This document shows, piece after piece, positions 8,260-16,098 of a DNA stretch of 64,000 nucleotides; the first letter of the stretch is position 1, and each line of letters opens with the position of its first letter. The notes under the pieces are model-generated. The model searched no databases. It saw only the letters and a program-made list of their open reading frames with translations, and was not told where the DNA came from. This DNA is from Brevibacillus choshinensis. GTDB lineage: Bacteria > Bacillota > Bacilli > Brevibacillales > Brevibacillaceae. The position numbers were made by a program, and so were the translations under genes. The stretch covers positions 1,766,131 to 1,830,130 of the forward strand of contig NZ_LJJB01000010.1 in NCBI RefSeq assembly GCF_001420695.1, read 5' to 3'.

Positions 8260-8288
8260 TTGAAATGTTTAAAAATTCAGTATATAAT
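8260..8288 (+). promoter_or_regulatory. sigma-A type promoter
   Basis: TTGAAA (8260-8265), a 17-base spacer, then a perfect TATAAT (8283-8288). Transcription would begin near 8295 and read into the hairpins that end at 8452. Confidence 0.6.
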
Positions 8289-8294
8289 TCTGAA

Positions 8295-8452
8295 ATAGCT
8301 ACAAGACCACATCTATTCCAACTGAATACACATGTTTGCTGCTTTATTTTCTTGTATGCTTTTTCTCTTAGGTGAGCATACACCGTAAGTAAAATCCAGT
8401 AACCAGAGTAGGAGCGCATTTGCTTTCCTGTTCTTTGGTGCTGGATTTTTTT
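8295..8452 (+). ncRNA. candidate small RNA or attenuator leader upstream of the amidase
   Basis: A sigma-A-like promoter is followed by about 158 bases without a credible ORF. The stretch contains one hairpin (TGTATGC at 8353-8359 with GCATACA at 8376-8382) and ends in an elaborate terminator: AAAATCCAG (8391-8399) pairs with CTGGATTTT (8441-8449), extended inside by ACCAGAG with CTTTGGT, followed by a T-run. The unit may be a free-standing small RNA. It could also be the 5' leader of the amidase gene 150 bases downstream, with the terminator acting as an attenuator. It does not match a riboswitch or T-box that I recognise. Confidence 0.45.
8391..8452 (+). terminator. long intrinsic terminator of the candidate RNA
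   Basis: Nine outer base pairs plus seven inner pairs with one wobble, an apical AGGA/TCCT stem, and a seven-T tail. Confidence 0.65.
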
Positions 8453-8599
8453 CTTCAAGCACCCTCTCTTACTACCGCGTTAATGTCAGGAAGTGCGCTT
8501 CTTTGAAAGGGGGGATTGGGTATCCCATGCGCTTTTGACATCCCGTGCCTTTGATACACCTGTTCCATTTCCAAATGCTCGAGAAAAGGAGTGTTTCTA

Positions 8600-10426
8600 T
8601 TGAAATCTTGGGGTAAAGTTTTGCTTCCACTTACGATATCCAGCTTGTTGGTGGGAGGGTATCTATCTCCACTGCCAAGCCAAGCGCCAGTATTCTCGAT
8701 TTCGGTTGCCCATGCAGAGGAAGAATCGTCCACTTCCCTTCAACAAGCTTTTGAACAAGCTTCTGAAGAATTTGATGTTCCGTTGGGCATTCTTCTATCC
8801 GTTTCTTATAACATCACCAATTGGGAGAATCATAGTGGAAGCCCGAGCTTTTCTGGCGGATACGGGATCATGCATCTCTCCACGAACACTTTAAAGTCTG
8901 CTGCTGCTTTACTCGATCGAAAGGCAGATGAACTGAAAAAGGACCCTGTTCAAAATATTCGAGGTGCTGCAGCTGTACTTGCCCAGTACGCTCAGGACAC
9001 AACGGGCCATGTTCCAAAGAACGAAGAAGATTGGTATGGTGCTGTCGCCAAGTATAGTGCGACCGATCGCAAGGCTTCCGCGCTTGAGTTTGCCGATCAG
9101 GTATACCAAACCATCAACGAAGGTGTCGAACGCGAAACGTCTGAAGGACAAATCCTGCAGCTGGTGGCAAAGGACGTGGAGCCCAACACGGATACGGCAG
9201 AGAAGGTAACCTTTGCAAAAACCACCTCTGAAAAGCAATCGACACCAAAGCCCGAATGCCCAAAGGGATTGGATTGTGACTTTATTGAAGCCCCTTATGT
9301 CCAATTAGAGGGTAGCGACTATTCGAATCACGACATTTCCAATCGTCCAAGAAAAGGCCCTGCTATCAATTACATTGTCATTCACAATACAGAGGAAACG
9401 TACGACGATACCATTAAGATTTTTACAGATCCCCTCCGCTATGTTTCCGCTCATTACGTGATTCGTTCAAAAGACGGACATGTCACCCAAATGCTCAAGA
9501 ACAAAGACGTGGGCTGGCATGCGGGCAACTGGTATTTTAACAGTACCTCCATCGGCATTGAGCATGAAGGCTATGCGATTGAAGGCGCCAATTGGTACAC
9601 CGAAAATATGTACCGCAGCTCCGCCAAGCTCGTTCGCTATTTAGCCCGTGAGTACGATATTCCACTCGATCGCAATCACATTATTGGACACGACGAAGTC
9701 CCTGGTATGAAGCCTGCGAACCAATCCAAGATGCACGAAGATCCAGGACCGTTCTGGGACTGGGATCACTACATGGAGCTCATGAACGCCCCTATCAAAG
9801 ACAAGAAGAAATCCAAAAAAATCATCACGATCAAGCCTGACTTTAAGCATAACCGTCCTGAAATGACTGATCTAAAAGCGCAGCCATCCAATTTCCTGTA
9901 TCTGCGGACAGCTCCCGATAACGATGCTCCACTCATTATCGACGCTGCAGTAAAACCAGATCGAGATGAGACAGACCCCTTAAACTGGGCAAACAAAGCA
10001 GTAACTGGACGTACGTTCTATCTCGCAGACCACGAAGACGATTGGGATGCGATCTGGTTCGGTGGACAAAAGGCTTGGTTCTACAATCCAAGCGGGAAAA
10101 ACACCGTGGCTGGCAAAGGAATTCTCGTAACACCGAAAAAAGGCAAAGATTCGATCCCTGTCTACGGACAAGCCTACCCGAATCCAGAGGATTACCCGAA
10201 AGGCGAAGAACCGCAGACCGTTACCCCTCTGCAATACACGATTGAAAAAGGACAGGTCTACGTCGCCGCTGAGAAAGTGAAAAGCAGTGTTTTTCTCGCC
10301 CCTGTTTATGTACTAGATCCGAAAGAAAACATTGTGGTTATCGGGAAAGAGCAATTTTATCAAATCAATTTCAATCATCGTCTAGCTTTTGTGAAAGTGG
10401 CCGATGTGGATGTTGTAAAGGAATAA
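8600..10426 (+). CDS. secreted N-acetylmuramoyl-L-alanine amidase with N-terminal lysozyme-like domain
   Basis: A 608-residue exported peptidoglycan hydrolase. A signal peptide ends near SISVAHA (residue 38). Residues about 45-140 look like a lysozyme/transglycosylase-like helical domain (QAFEQASEEFDVPLGILLSV, GGYGIMHLS). The Amidase_2/PGRP domain spans about 255-390, with zinc-site motifs NYIVIHNTEE, GWHAGNW, IGIEHEG and HIIGHDEVPG; it cleaves the MurNAc-L-alanine bond. The C-terminal 200 residues contain an SH3-like or cell-wall-binding region (FLYLRTAPDND). TTG at 8600 is preferred because AAAGGAG lies eight bases upstream. A terminator follows. The first domain's activity is unproven; its catalytic Glu is not obvious. 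Confidence 0.9.
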   Translation: MKSWGKVLLPLTISSLLVGGYLSPLPSQAPVFSISVAHAEEESSTSLQQAFEQASEEFDVPLGILLSVSYNITNWENHSGSPSFSGGYGIMHLSTNTLKSAAALLDRKADELKKDPVQNIRGAAAVLAQYAQDTTGHVPKNEEDWYGAVAKYSATDRKASALEFADQVYQTINEGVERETSEGQILQLVAKDVEPNTDTAEKVTFAKTTSEKQSTPKPECPKGLDCDFIEAPYVQLEGSDYSNHDISNRPRKGPAINYIVIHNTEETYDDTIKIFTDPLRYVSAHYVIRSKDGHVTQMLKNKDVGWHAGNWYFNSTSIGIEHEGYAIEGANWYTENMYRSSAKLVRYLAREYDIPLDRNHIIGHDEVPGMKPANQSKMHEDPGPFWDWDHYMELMNAPIKDKKKSKKIITIKPDFKHNRPEMTDLKAQPSNFLYLRTAPDNDAPLIIDAAVKPDRDETDPLNWANKAVTGRTFYLADHEDDWDAIWFGGQKAWFYNPSGKNTVAGKGILVTPKKGKDSIPVYGQAYPNPEDYPKGEEPQTVTPLQYTIEKGQVYVAAEKVKSSVFLAPVYVLDPKENIVVIGKEQFYQINFNHRLAFVKVADVDVVKE

Positions 10427-10440
10427 CCGATTATACATAA

Positions 10441-10475
10441 TAGTCCCTAACTTTAAAGTCAGGGACTATTTTTGT
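10441..10475 (+). terminator. terminator after the amidase gene
   Basis: TAGTCCCT (10441-10448) pairs with AGGGACTA (10461-10468), with an inner ACTTTAAAGT palindrome, then a T-run. Confidence 0.75.
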
Positions 10476-10962
10476 GGTTACGACGTTCGTGCTTCACGAA
10501 AGAGTAATGTGGACAGGGCTTGGGTCAGCAGCTTCTCGGATTTTCTATTCGGCTATATTGGGTATGGCCATACTAAGCTTGATCGTTGTGCTGCTACTCT
10601 CGGGACATACAAACGAGTTATCCTCATTTAAAATCGAACAGACTCAATCCCTTATGATGCTATTTCTTGAAGCATTCGAATCTATTTGGTCTTTTGGTTT
10701 GATCATTTTTGGTGGGCATCTGTTGATCGTGGGGTATGTGGCTTTAAAATCGGACAGCATTCCTAATGTTATCGGCATTTTATTGTTACTTGCTTCAATA
10801 GGCTATATGGTCATTCACCTAAGCAAAACGTTTCTTTCACAATATGATAGGGTAATCGCAATACTTAATCTTATATTTAGTATGCCAATGATGATTGTGG
10901 GAGAGCTTGGCTTTGGGATATGGCTGCTGCTGAGAGGAGGTAAACTCCCCAAACGCGCATAA
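10474..10962 (+). pseudogene. 5'-truncated DUF4386 membrane protein
   Basis: Residues from about SRIFYSAILGMAIL onward match the C-terminal two thirds of DUF4386 proteins: several hydrophobic helices, a GLIIFGGHLLIVGYVALKS segment, and an ending GELGFGIWLLLRGGK. The family's N-terminal helices are missing, the frame opens inside the amidase terminator, and no ribosome site is seen. I read it as a decayed gene whose front was lost when the amidase unit was joined here. DUF4386 has no settled function. Confidence 0.6.
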
Positions 10963-10970
10963 CCACTTTC

Positions 10971-11539
10971 CTAAAAACCACTGATATTGATCCGCTTCTT
11001 GATTCTGCTTAATGACTCTTGAGTAATGCCCAGATAACTCGCCAATTGATGTTGAGGCACACGATTGACTAGATGAGGTCTTTTTCGTAATAGCGCTTTG
11101 TAGCGATCTTCCGGTGTATGCGATAAATCCAGTCCATTCATCTTGCACCTCGCCCAAGTTTTCTTCTACCATCTTACGTATCATGGTTTCCAATTGTGGG
11201 TGTTTGTGAAACATGCTCTTTTCGGCATCAAAGTCACCCACAATCAATACACTGTCTTCGAGACAAGCTAAGGTGTTTTTGTTGATGCCGATTGAAAATC
11301 GAGACCGCTTGCTCTTCTGTGTAGAAATTGGATGTGACTTCTTTACCCGTCTCATCGATCGAGTACTGCCTTACACATCCCTTCAACACGAAATAACATT
11401 TTGCGGGGACATCTCCTTGTCGAAGGAGCACTGTTCCCTTTTTGTATTCCTCAATCAGGGTGGCTTTAACGATAGCCTGTTGTCCCTCATCAGTAAGAGA
11501 TGTAAATGAAGTCATATACTTGAACAATATGCTTTTCAT
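10971..11539 (-). pseudogene. Crp/Fnr-family regulator, broken by two frameshifts
   Basis: The minus strand encodes a Crp/Fnr protein in three frames. The first piece (ATG at 11539, GGAGAG before it) gives the cyclic-nucleotide-binding fold: KKGTVLLRQGDVPAKCYFVL and YTEEQAVSIFN. It shifts near 11275 into a frame with CLEDSVLIVGDFDAEKS and QDEWTGFIA, and shifts again near 11110 into the helix-turn-helix end: [20 protein letters not shown], then [19 protein letters not shown], stop at 10971. Every expected segment is present in order, so the gene decayed recently. Both shifts could in principle be sequencing errors. Confidence 0.8.
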
Positions 11540-11563
11540 TTGTCTCTCCTTTGATCTCGGATT

Positions 11564-12451
11564 TTAAAATAGCTTATTTTCTATTAGCTCAACAAATTTC
11601 GTCGATGCTGCCGATAGCGATACACTTTTTAAAAAACATACGCCGATACTTCTCTTAGGTATTTCCTCCAGTAATTGAACCTCATGCAATAATCCTTTAT
11701 CCAAATACTCTCGGGAAAACTCTTTCGTCACACAAGCCACGCCTAAATTGATTTTTGCAAACTCCAATAATAAATGATGTGACCCTAATTCAAAATCGGG
11801 CGAAATCTGTATCCCTTTAGACAAGATGTAGTCCTCTACATACTTTCTGGAGTTCGCTTTTGATTCTAGGAAGATTAATGGCAGTTGTGTTACCTGATCA
11901 AGGCTGACAGGTCCGGATAAGATGCTCTTAAATTTATCCCCGCATACAAAAACATCTTGAACATCCATACATGGTCGTAATTCTAGCCCAAGATCGTCAA
12001 TCGGAAAATTACAAATGCCGATATCCACTTCACCGGATTTGATCAGGGCGCAAATCTCCAATGTCGTACCATTTACAATCTTGAACGTAATATTGGGGTA
12101 TCTATTATGAAATTCCTCTAGATAGGGAAGTAAAAAATACCGGGATATCGTATCGCCAACACCTATTTTTAATTCCCCTGTGGTTAAATTCTTCAATTCC
12201 AGTATCTTTTCTTCTCCGACGCGAATGAAATTAATCGCCGAATTCGCATATGCAAATAAAAGACTGCCTTCGTTCGTTAAAAATACTCCTTTCGATGTTC
12301 TTGTGAACAGACGAGTATCTAACTCCCTTTCTAATTGCATGATCGCTTGGCTAACGGCTGGTTGCGTCATATAAAGATCATGAGCCGCTTTGGAGAAGTT
12401 TTTCCTTTTGGCCACCGTACAAAATACTTTATAGAGATCTAATTTGCTCAT
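11564..12451 (-). CDS. LysR-family transcriptional regulator
   Basis: A 295-residue LysR-type regulator. The N-terminal winged helix-turn-helix is clear (NFSKAAHDLYMTQPAVSQAI, QLERELDTRLFTR), followed by the effector-binding domain (GELKIGVGDTISRYFLLPYL, then GEVDIGICNFP). Such proteins usually control the divergent gene; here that is the F420-ligase-like gene, whose start is 125 bases away. The effector is unknown. Confidence 0.92.
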   Translation of the reverse strand: MSKLDLYKVFCTVAKRKNFSKAAHDLYMTQPAVSQAIMQLERELDTRLFTRTSKGVFLTNEGSLLFAYANSAINFIRVGEEKILELKNLTTGELKIGVGDTISRYFLLPYLEEFHNRYPNITFKIVNGTTLEICALIKSGEVDIGICNFPIDDLGLELRPCMDVQDVFVCGDKFKSILSGPVSLDQVTQLPLIFLESKANSRKYVEDYILSKGIQISPDFELGSHHLLLEFAKINLGVACVTKEFSREYLDKGLLHEVQLLEEIPKRSIGVCFLKSVSLSAASTKFVELIENKLF

Positions 12452-12576
12452 GTCATAACCACCACTTATATCAAGTATTCAATATATTAATTTAACTTAT
12501 AGCATTTGTGCGTGTATATTACAAATAGATACGCCAAATCATGAATTCACCATAATAGTCCGAGGGAGCGATTATA

Positions 12577-13767
12577 TTGGAAAGAGTGGTTGGAACAGTA
12601 GTTAGAGGCCTCCGTTGCCCCATCATCAATCAAGGGGACCGCATAGAGGAAATCGTCGTAGATAGTGTGTTAAAAGCTGCCGAAGTAGAAGGCTTCCGCA
12701 TTCAAGATAAAGATATCGTTACGGTCACAGAATCCATCATTGCTCGTGCTCAAGGTAACTATGCTACGATTGATCACATTGCGAAAGATGTTAGATCCAA
12801 ATTTGGCGATGAAACGGTTGGGGTCATTTTTCCGATCTTGAGTCGCAATCGTTTTGCCATCTGTCTTCGCGGTATTGCAAAAGGGGCTAAAAAGATCATT
12901 CTCATGCTTAGCTATCCATCTGATGAAGTCGGAAATCACTTAGTGGATCTCGACATGCTCGATGAAAAAGGAATTAATCCCTGGACAGATGTTCTGACGG
13001 AGCAACAATTCCGTGAGCATTTTGGCTATGAGAAACATACCTTTACCGGCATTGATTATATCGATTACTATAAATCGTTGATCGAAGAATATGGCGTGGA
13101 GTGCGAAGTCATTTTCTCCAATAATCCAAAGACCATCCTAGAGTACACCAAAAATGTACTGACTTGTGATATTCATACGAGATTCAGAACGAAGAAGATT
13201 TTAAAGGCGAATGGCGGAGACAAAATTTATAGCCTGGATAACATCTTGATGACGTCAATCGATGGCAGCGGATGTAATGAAGCATACGGTCTGCTCGGGT
13301 CCAATAAATCGACGGAGACTAGCGTGAAACTATTCCCACGTAATTGCCAGCCTATCGTGGACAACATCCAGCAAATGCTCAAAGAAAAAACGGGCAAGCA
13401 TGTTGAAGTGATGATTTATGGAGATGGTGCATTCAAAGACCCGGTCGGAAAAATATGGGAGCTTGCTGATCCCGTAGTATCGCCAGCTTACACAGCAGGA
13501 CTTGATGGCACACCGAATGAAGTAAAGCTGAAATATCTTGCTGATAATAACTTCGCGGACTTGAGAGGGGAAGAGCTGAAGCAGGCTATCTCTCAATATA
13601 TTGGCCAGAAAGATACGAATCTGGTAGGAGCCATGGAAGCACAAGGTACGACACCTAGAAGATTAACGGATCTGATCGGCTCTCTGTCTGATTTAACTTC
13701 TGGAAGTGGAGATAAAGGGACGCCTATTATCTTTATTCAGGGGTATTTTGATAATTATACAAGCTAA
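12577..13767 (+). CDS. coenzyme F420-0:L-glutamate ligase-family protein (CofE-like)
   Basis: A 396-residue protein of the F420_ligase family. It has DIVTVTESIIARAQGNY near residue 45, GDGAFKDPVGKIWELADPVV near residue 285 and a long C-terminal extension compared with archaeal CofE (about 250 residues). CofE adds glutamates to F420-0 with GTP. No other F420 gene (fbiC/cofGH, cofD) is in the window, and most Firmicutes lack F420, so this long version may ligate an amino acid to another phosphodiester or lactate-like substrate. TTG start with CGAGGGA before it. It is probably controlled by the divergent LysR. Confidence 0.75.
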   Translation: MERVVGTVVRGLRCPIINQGDRIEEIVVDSVLKAAEVEGFRIQDKDIVTVTESIIARAQGNYATIDHIAKDVRSKFGDETVGVIFPILSRNRFAICLRGIAKGAKKIILMLSYPSDEVGNHLVDLDMLDEKGINPWTDVLTEQQFREHFGYEKHTFTGIDYIDYYKSLIEEYGVECEVIFSNNPKTILEYTKNVLTCDIHTRFRTKKILKANGGDKIYSLDNILMTSIDGSGCNEAYGLLGSNKSTETSVKLFPRNCQPIVDNIQQMLKEKTGKHVEVMIYGDGAFKDPVGKIWELADPVVSPAYTAGLDGTPNEVKLKYLADNNFADLRGEELKQAISQYIGQKDTNLVGAMEAQGTTPRRLTDLIGSLSDLTSGSGDKGTPIIFIQGYFDNYTS

Positions 13768-13873
13768 ATGGAATGAATAGATGAATGGCAATGAATCGGC
13801 GTACGGGACAGGCGAAAAGTCGGGAGTATCGGGCTTATGTTTGACTCGGCGTTACAAGACATATTTTTGAGTT

Positions 13874-13908
13874 AGCCCTCTTCCCCAAAACGGTGGAGGG
13901 GCTTTTGC
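13874..13908 (+). terminator. terminator after the CofE-like gene
   Basis: AGCCCTC pairs with GAGGGGCT around a further CC/GG stem, then TTTTGCTTTTTG. Confidence 0.5.
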
Positions 13909-13939
13909 TTTTTGTAGCTCATTCAACACAAAGTTGCGA

Positions 13940-14207
13940 CTGAAATTCGACCTTCTTACGGGCTAGGGCCATCGTCGACGGACACGATACGAGAAGATGG
14001 ATGTGGTCCTTTTCAACGCTACCCTACACGATCGTGATCCCTCTGCTGTAGCAGTATTGCCGGATAAGCTCGCATGCTCTTGACACTACATTTCCAACGA
14101 GTACATGATGTCTGTACTTTCGTCACCCATACGAAATGGTACTTGATGTCATGCACCGAATGTCCACCTGTTAGGTAATCGACCACGGCTCTCACCTCTA
14201 ACTTCAT
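13940..14207 (-). pseudogene. IS200/IS605-type transposase (TnpA) fossil
   Basis: Read on the minus strand, ATG at 14207 leads to GGHSVHDIKYHFVWVTK, the start of the TnpA/Y1 transposase family. After one extra base the frame continues as KYRHHVLVGNVVSRACELIR and YSRGITIV, then an in-frame TAG, then VEKDHIHLLVSCPSTMA, the metal-binding HxH segment. The rest, with the catalytic tyrosine, is missing. One frameshift, one nonsense codon and a truncation show an old dead insertion. Confidence 0.75.
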
Positions 14208-14329
14208 GTTAGGTGTGGCCTGCTACACTGTCCACGCGCTGGAAGCTTTCCAGCTAAAGCCGCTGAGTTAGACCTGGCGCATGGAAACTAAACGGGTGTT
14301 CCATTCATTTCAAGGCGCCTTTGTCAGTA

Positions 14330-14371
14330 AAAAAACTCTTTGAATTCCGCTTGCATGCGAGAATCAAAGAG
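14330..14371 (-). terminator. terminator of the TMEM175-type gene
   Basis: On the minus strand CTCTTTGA (14371-14364) pairs with TCAAAGAG (14343-14336), extended by GAAT/ATTC, followed by seven T. Confidence 0.75.
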
Positions 14372-14377
14372 CATTTC

Positions 14378-14956
14378 TTAGTGGCCTTTCAGGACGTGCT
14401 CGATTCGCTTATCCGGAACGAACCAGATTATGGCAACAAGTACGAAAAAGAAGCCGGATATCCAAGGACTCACATATGCGGTTAAGACCGCGATCAAGTA
14501 GAGCAAGGGAGATAATTTCCCCTTCAGGTCTTTTCCCATCGCCACGACGAACGAGGAATCGCCGGAATGCTGCTTAATAATCGCCCGCTGAAGCAGCCGG
14601 TACGAGAATGCCGCTAGTAGTAGAATAATACCGTACAGCGCTGTTGGAGTGGCTGCAAAACGGCTTTCCCCCATCCAAGCTGTCGTGAACGGCACAAGGG
14701 ATAACCAGAAGAGAAGCAGCAAGTTGAGCCACATCAACCGCCCGTTCATCGTTCGTACCATGTGCAGCAGATGATGATGATTGTTCCAATAGATGCCGAC
14801 ATAAACGAAACTGAAGATGTAGCTTAGAATTTTCGGGCCAAGTTTGCTCAGAGCATACCAGTCATGACATTCCGGCACTTTAAATTCTAACACCATGATC
14901 GTAATGATAATCGCCAGCACGCCATCGCTGAACGCTTCCATCCGATTTGCTTTCAG
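14378..14956 (-). CDS. TMEM175/DUF1211-type potassium channel, CTG start proposed
   Basis: A 192-residue membrane protein with six predicted helices. Bacterial TMEM175 proteins are tetrameric potassium channels whose first helix carries RxxxFSD. Here the motif is R-MEAFSDGV, and the arginine lies one codon before the only in-frame ATG (14941). A TGA stop stands seven codons beyond that arginine, so the only way to include it is a CTG at 14956, which has AGAGGTGA seven bases upstream. The protein would then begin with five extra residues. A monocistronic unit with its own terminator. Confidence 0.85.
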   Translation of the reverse strand: MKANRMEAFSDGVLAIIITIMVLEFKVPECHDWYALSKLGPKILSYIFSFVYVGIYWNNHHHLLHMVRTMNGRLMWLNLLLLFWLSLVPFTTAWMGESRFAATPTALYGIILLLAAFSYRLLQRAIIKQHSGDSSFVVAMGKDLKGKLSPLLYLIAVLTAYVSPWISGFFFVLVAIIWFVPDKRIEHVLKGH

Positions 14957-15109
14957 AGTGGTTCACCTCTTCCTCTCTTCCCGCTTTTTAATCGATGCGA
15001 CAACAGAAGCTTTGCATAAAACCCTTCATCTTATCAAGAAAAACTTTCACGAATTGTAATCAATTATTCCAACAGTGGCTTTAACATTCCCCTCAATTTC
15101 CCCCAATTG

Positions 15110-15589
15110 TTACTTGTGGTACGGTTCCCCCCGACTAATCCGAAACGCCCGATACACCTGCTCCAGCAGCACCAACCTAACCAACTGATGAGGAAACGTC
15201 ATCTTGGAAAACGACAACAAAGCATCCGCCCGCTTCAGCACCGCATCTGCCAGCCCCAGCGACCCACCGATCACAAATGCCACCTGGCTCCGTCCGTGTA
15301 ACGCCAGCTTGTCCATTTCCGCAGACAGCTTTTCCGATGACCACATCTGCCCGTCGATCGCCAGCGCGATGACATACTGATCCTGCTTGATCTGTGCAAG
15401 AATACGCTCACCTTCCTTGCGCTTCACTTGCTCCATTTCAGCTGCGCTCATCTCTTCCGGCGCTTTTTCGTCGCTGACCTCCACGACTTGCAGCTTGCAG
15501 TAAGCAGAAAGTCGTTTGCTGTACTCATCGATCCCCTCGCGCAAATACTTTTCCTTTAGCTTCCCTACGGTAATAATCGAAATCTGCAC
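15110..15589 (-). CDS. rlmH: 23S rRNA (pseudouridine1915-N3)-methyltransferase
   Basis: A 159-residue SPOUT methyltransferase that methylates pseudouridine 1915 of 23S rRNA in the assembled ribosome. The start [19 protein letters not shown], the SAM-knot motif [18 protein letters not shown] and the end [13 protein letters not shown] are all diagnostic. Length is that of the family. It follows the CxxH/CxxC gene by four bases and is likely co-transcribed with it; this placement near htrA and walRK is usual in Firmicutes. Confidence 0.97.
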   Translation of the reverse strand: MQISIITVGKLKEKYLREGIDEYSKRLSAYCKLQVVEVSDEKAPEEMSAAEMEQVKRKEGERILAQIKQDQYVIALAIDGQMWSSEKLSAEMDKLALHGRSQVAFVIGGSLGLADAVLKRADALLSFSKMTFPHQLVRLVLLEQVYRAFRISRGEPYHK

Positions 15590-15593
15590 GTGT

Positions 15594-15836
15594 CTACAAT
15601 CCTTTCTCTTTCAAAAGCGCAATCTTGGCTGGAGCACCACATGCTCGACACCGCTTGTCCAAGCTCTCGTCCTCTAGCAATTCAGCCTGGTGTGTATCCG
15701 GCGCCGCCTCGAAATCATTCACGTAGTCGTCCAGCTCCTCGTCGAAATGCTCCATGCACGCAAAACGCACATGAAATTCGGAGAGGAGCGCTACGTCTTT
15801 ACCCTCGATTTTCACACTTTCCAGCTTTCTGTCCAT
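15594..15836 (-). CDS. CxxH/CxxC small protein
   Basis: An 80-residue protein with one CxxH ([10 protein letters not shown]) and one CxxC ([10 protein letters not shown]) motif, the hallmark of a small Firmicute family found beside rlmH. The four residues probably bind a metal such as zinc. The function is unknown. ATG at 15836 with AAGAGGA before it is chosen over upstream in-frame codons, since the extension looks non-coding. Confidence 0.85.
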   Translation of the reverse strand: MDRKLESVKIEGKDVALLSEFHVRFACMEHFDEELDDYVNDFEAAPDTHQAELLEDESLDKRCRACGAPAKIALLKEKGL

Positions 15837-15940
15837 CTCGTTTCCTCTTTTCCGTCCTGTTAATGATATCGCTCTATATTCTACCCCAGATCGGTGAGAA
15901 AACAAATTGCTACTCAAGAATCGGCATGCCTTATGCAGGC

Positions 15941-15972
15941 AAAAAAAAGAGCGCCGATTTTCTCGGCGCTTT
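15941..15972 (-). terminator. terminator of htrA
   Basis: AGCGCCGA and TCGGCGCT form a perfect eight-pair stem with a five-base loop, followed on the minus strand by eight T. Confidence 0.85.
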
Positions 15973-16098
15973 CAAGAAGGGATCTATTGTAAAAATAGAT
16001 AGAGGGGAACTAGGAACTACATATATGCAAACGGGACAAACTTCATCCCGGAATTGCCCGAAAAGGGTAGGGATTGCTACAATAGCGAGCAGATTTCT

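Larger units (their letters stand above)
7968..8599. other. 632-base gap with regulatory signals
   Basis: No protein gene is supported here. The gap contains two palindromes near the monooxygenase start (8030-8065), a promoter-hairpin-terminator unit at 8260-8452, and the upstream region of the amidase gene. Short ORFs on both strands lack ribosome sites and family features. Confidence 0.5.
13768..14377. other. intergenic stretch with IS debris
   Basis: Apart from the terminators at either side and the transposase fossil, no gene is seen in these 610 bases. The element's ends could not be fixed by eye. Confidence 0.5.

Noticed and set aside
8470-8490. T-box-like CTACCGCG upstream of the amidase
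   Set aside because: It lies after the terminator, with no specifier loop or AGGGTGG context, and the gene is not an amino-acid gene.
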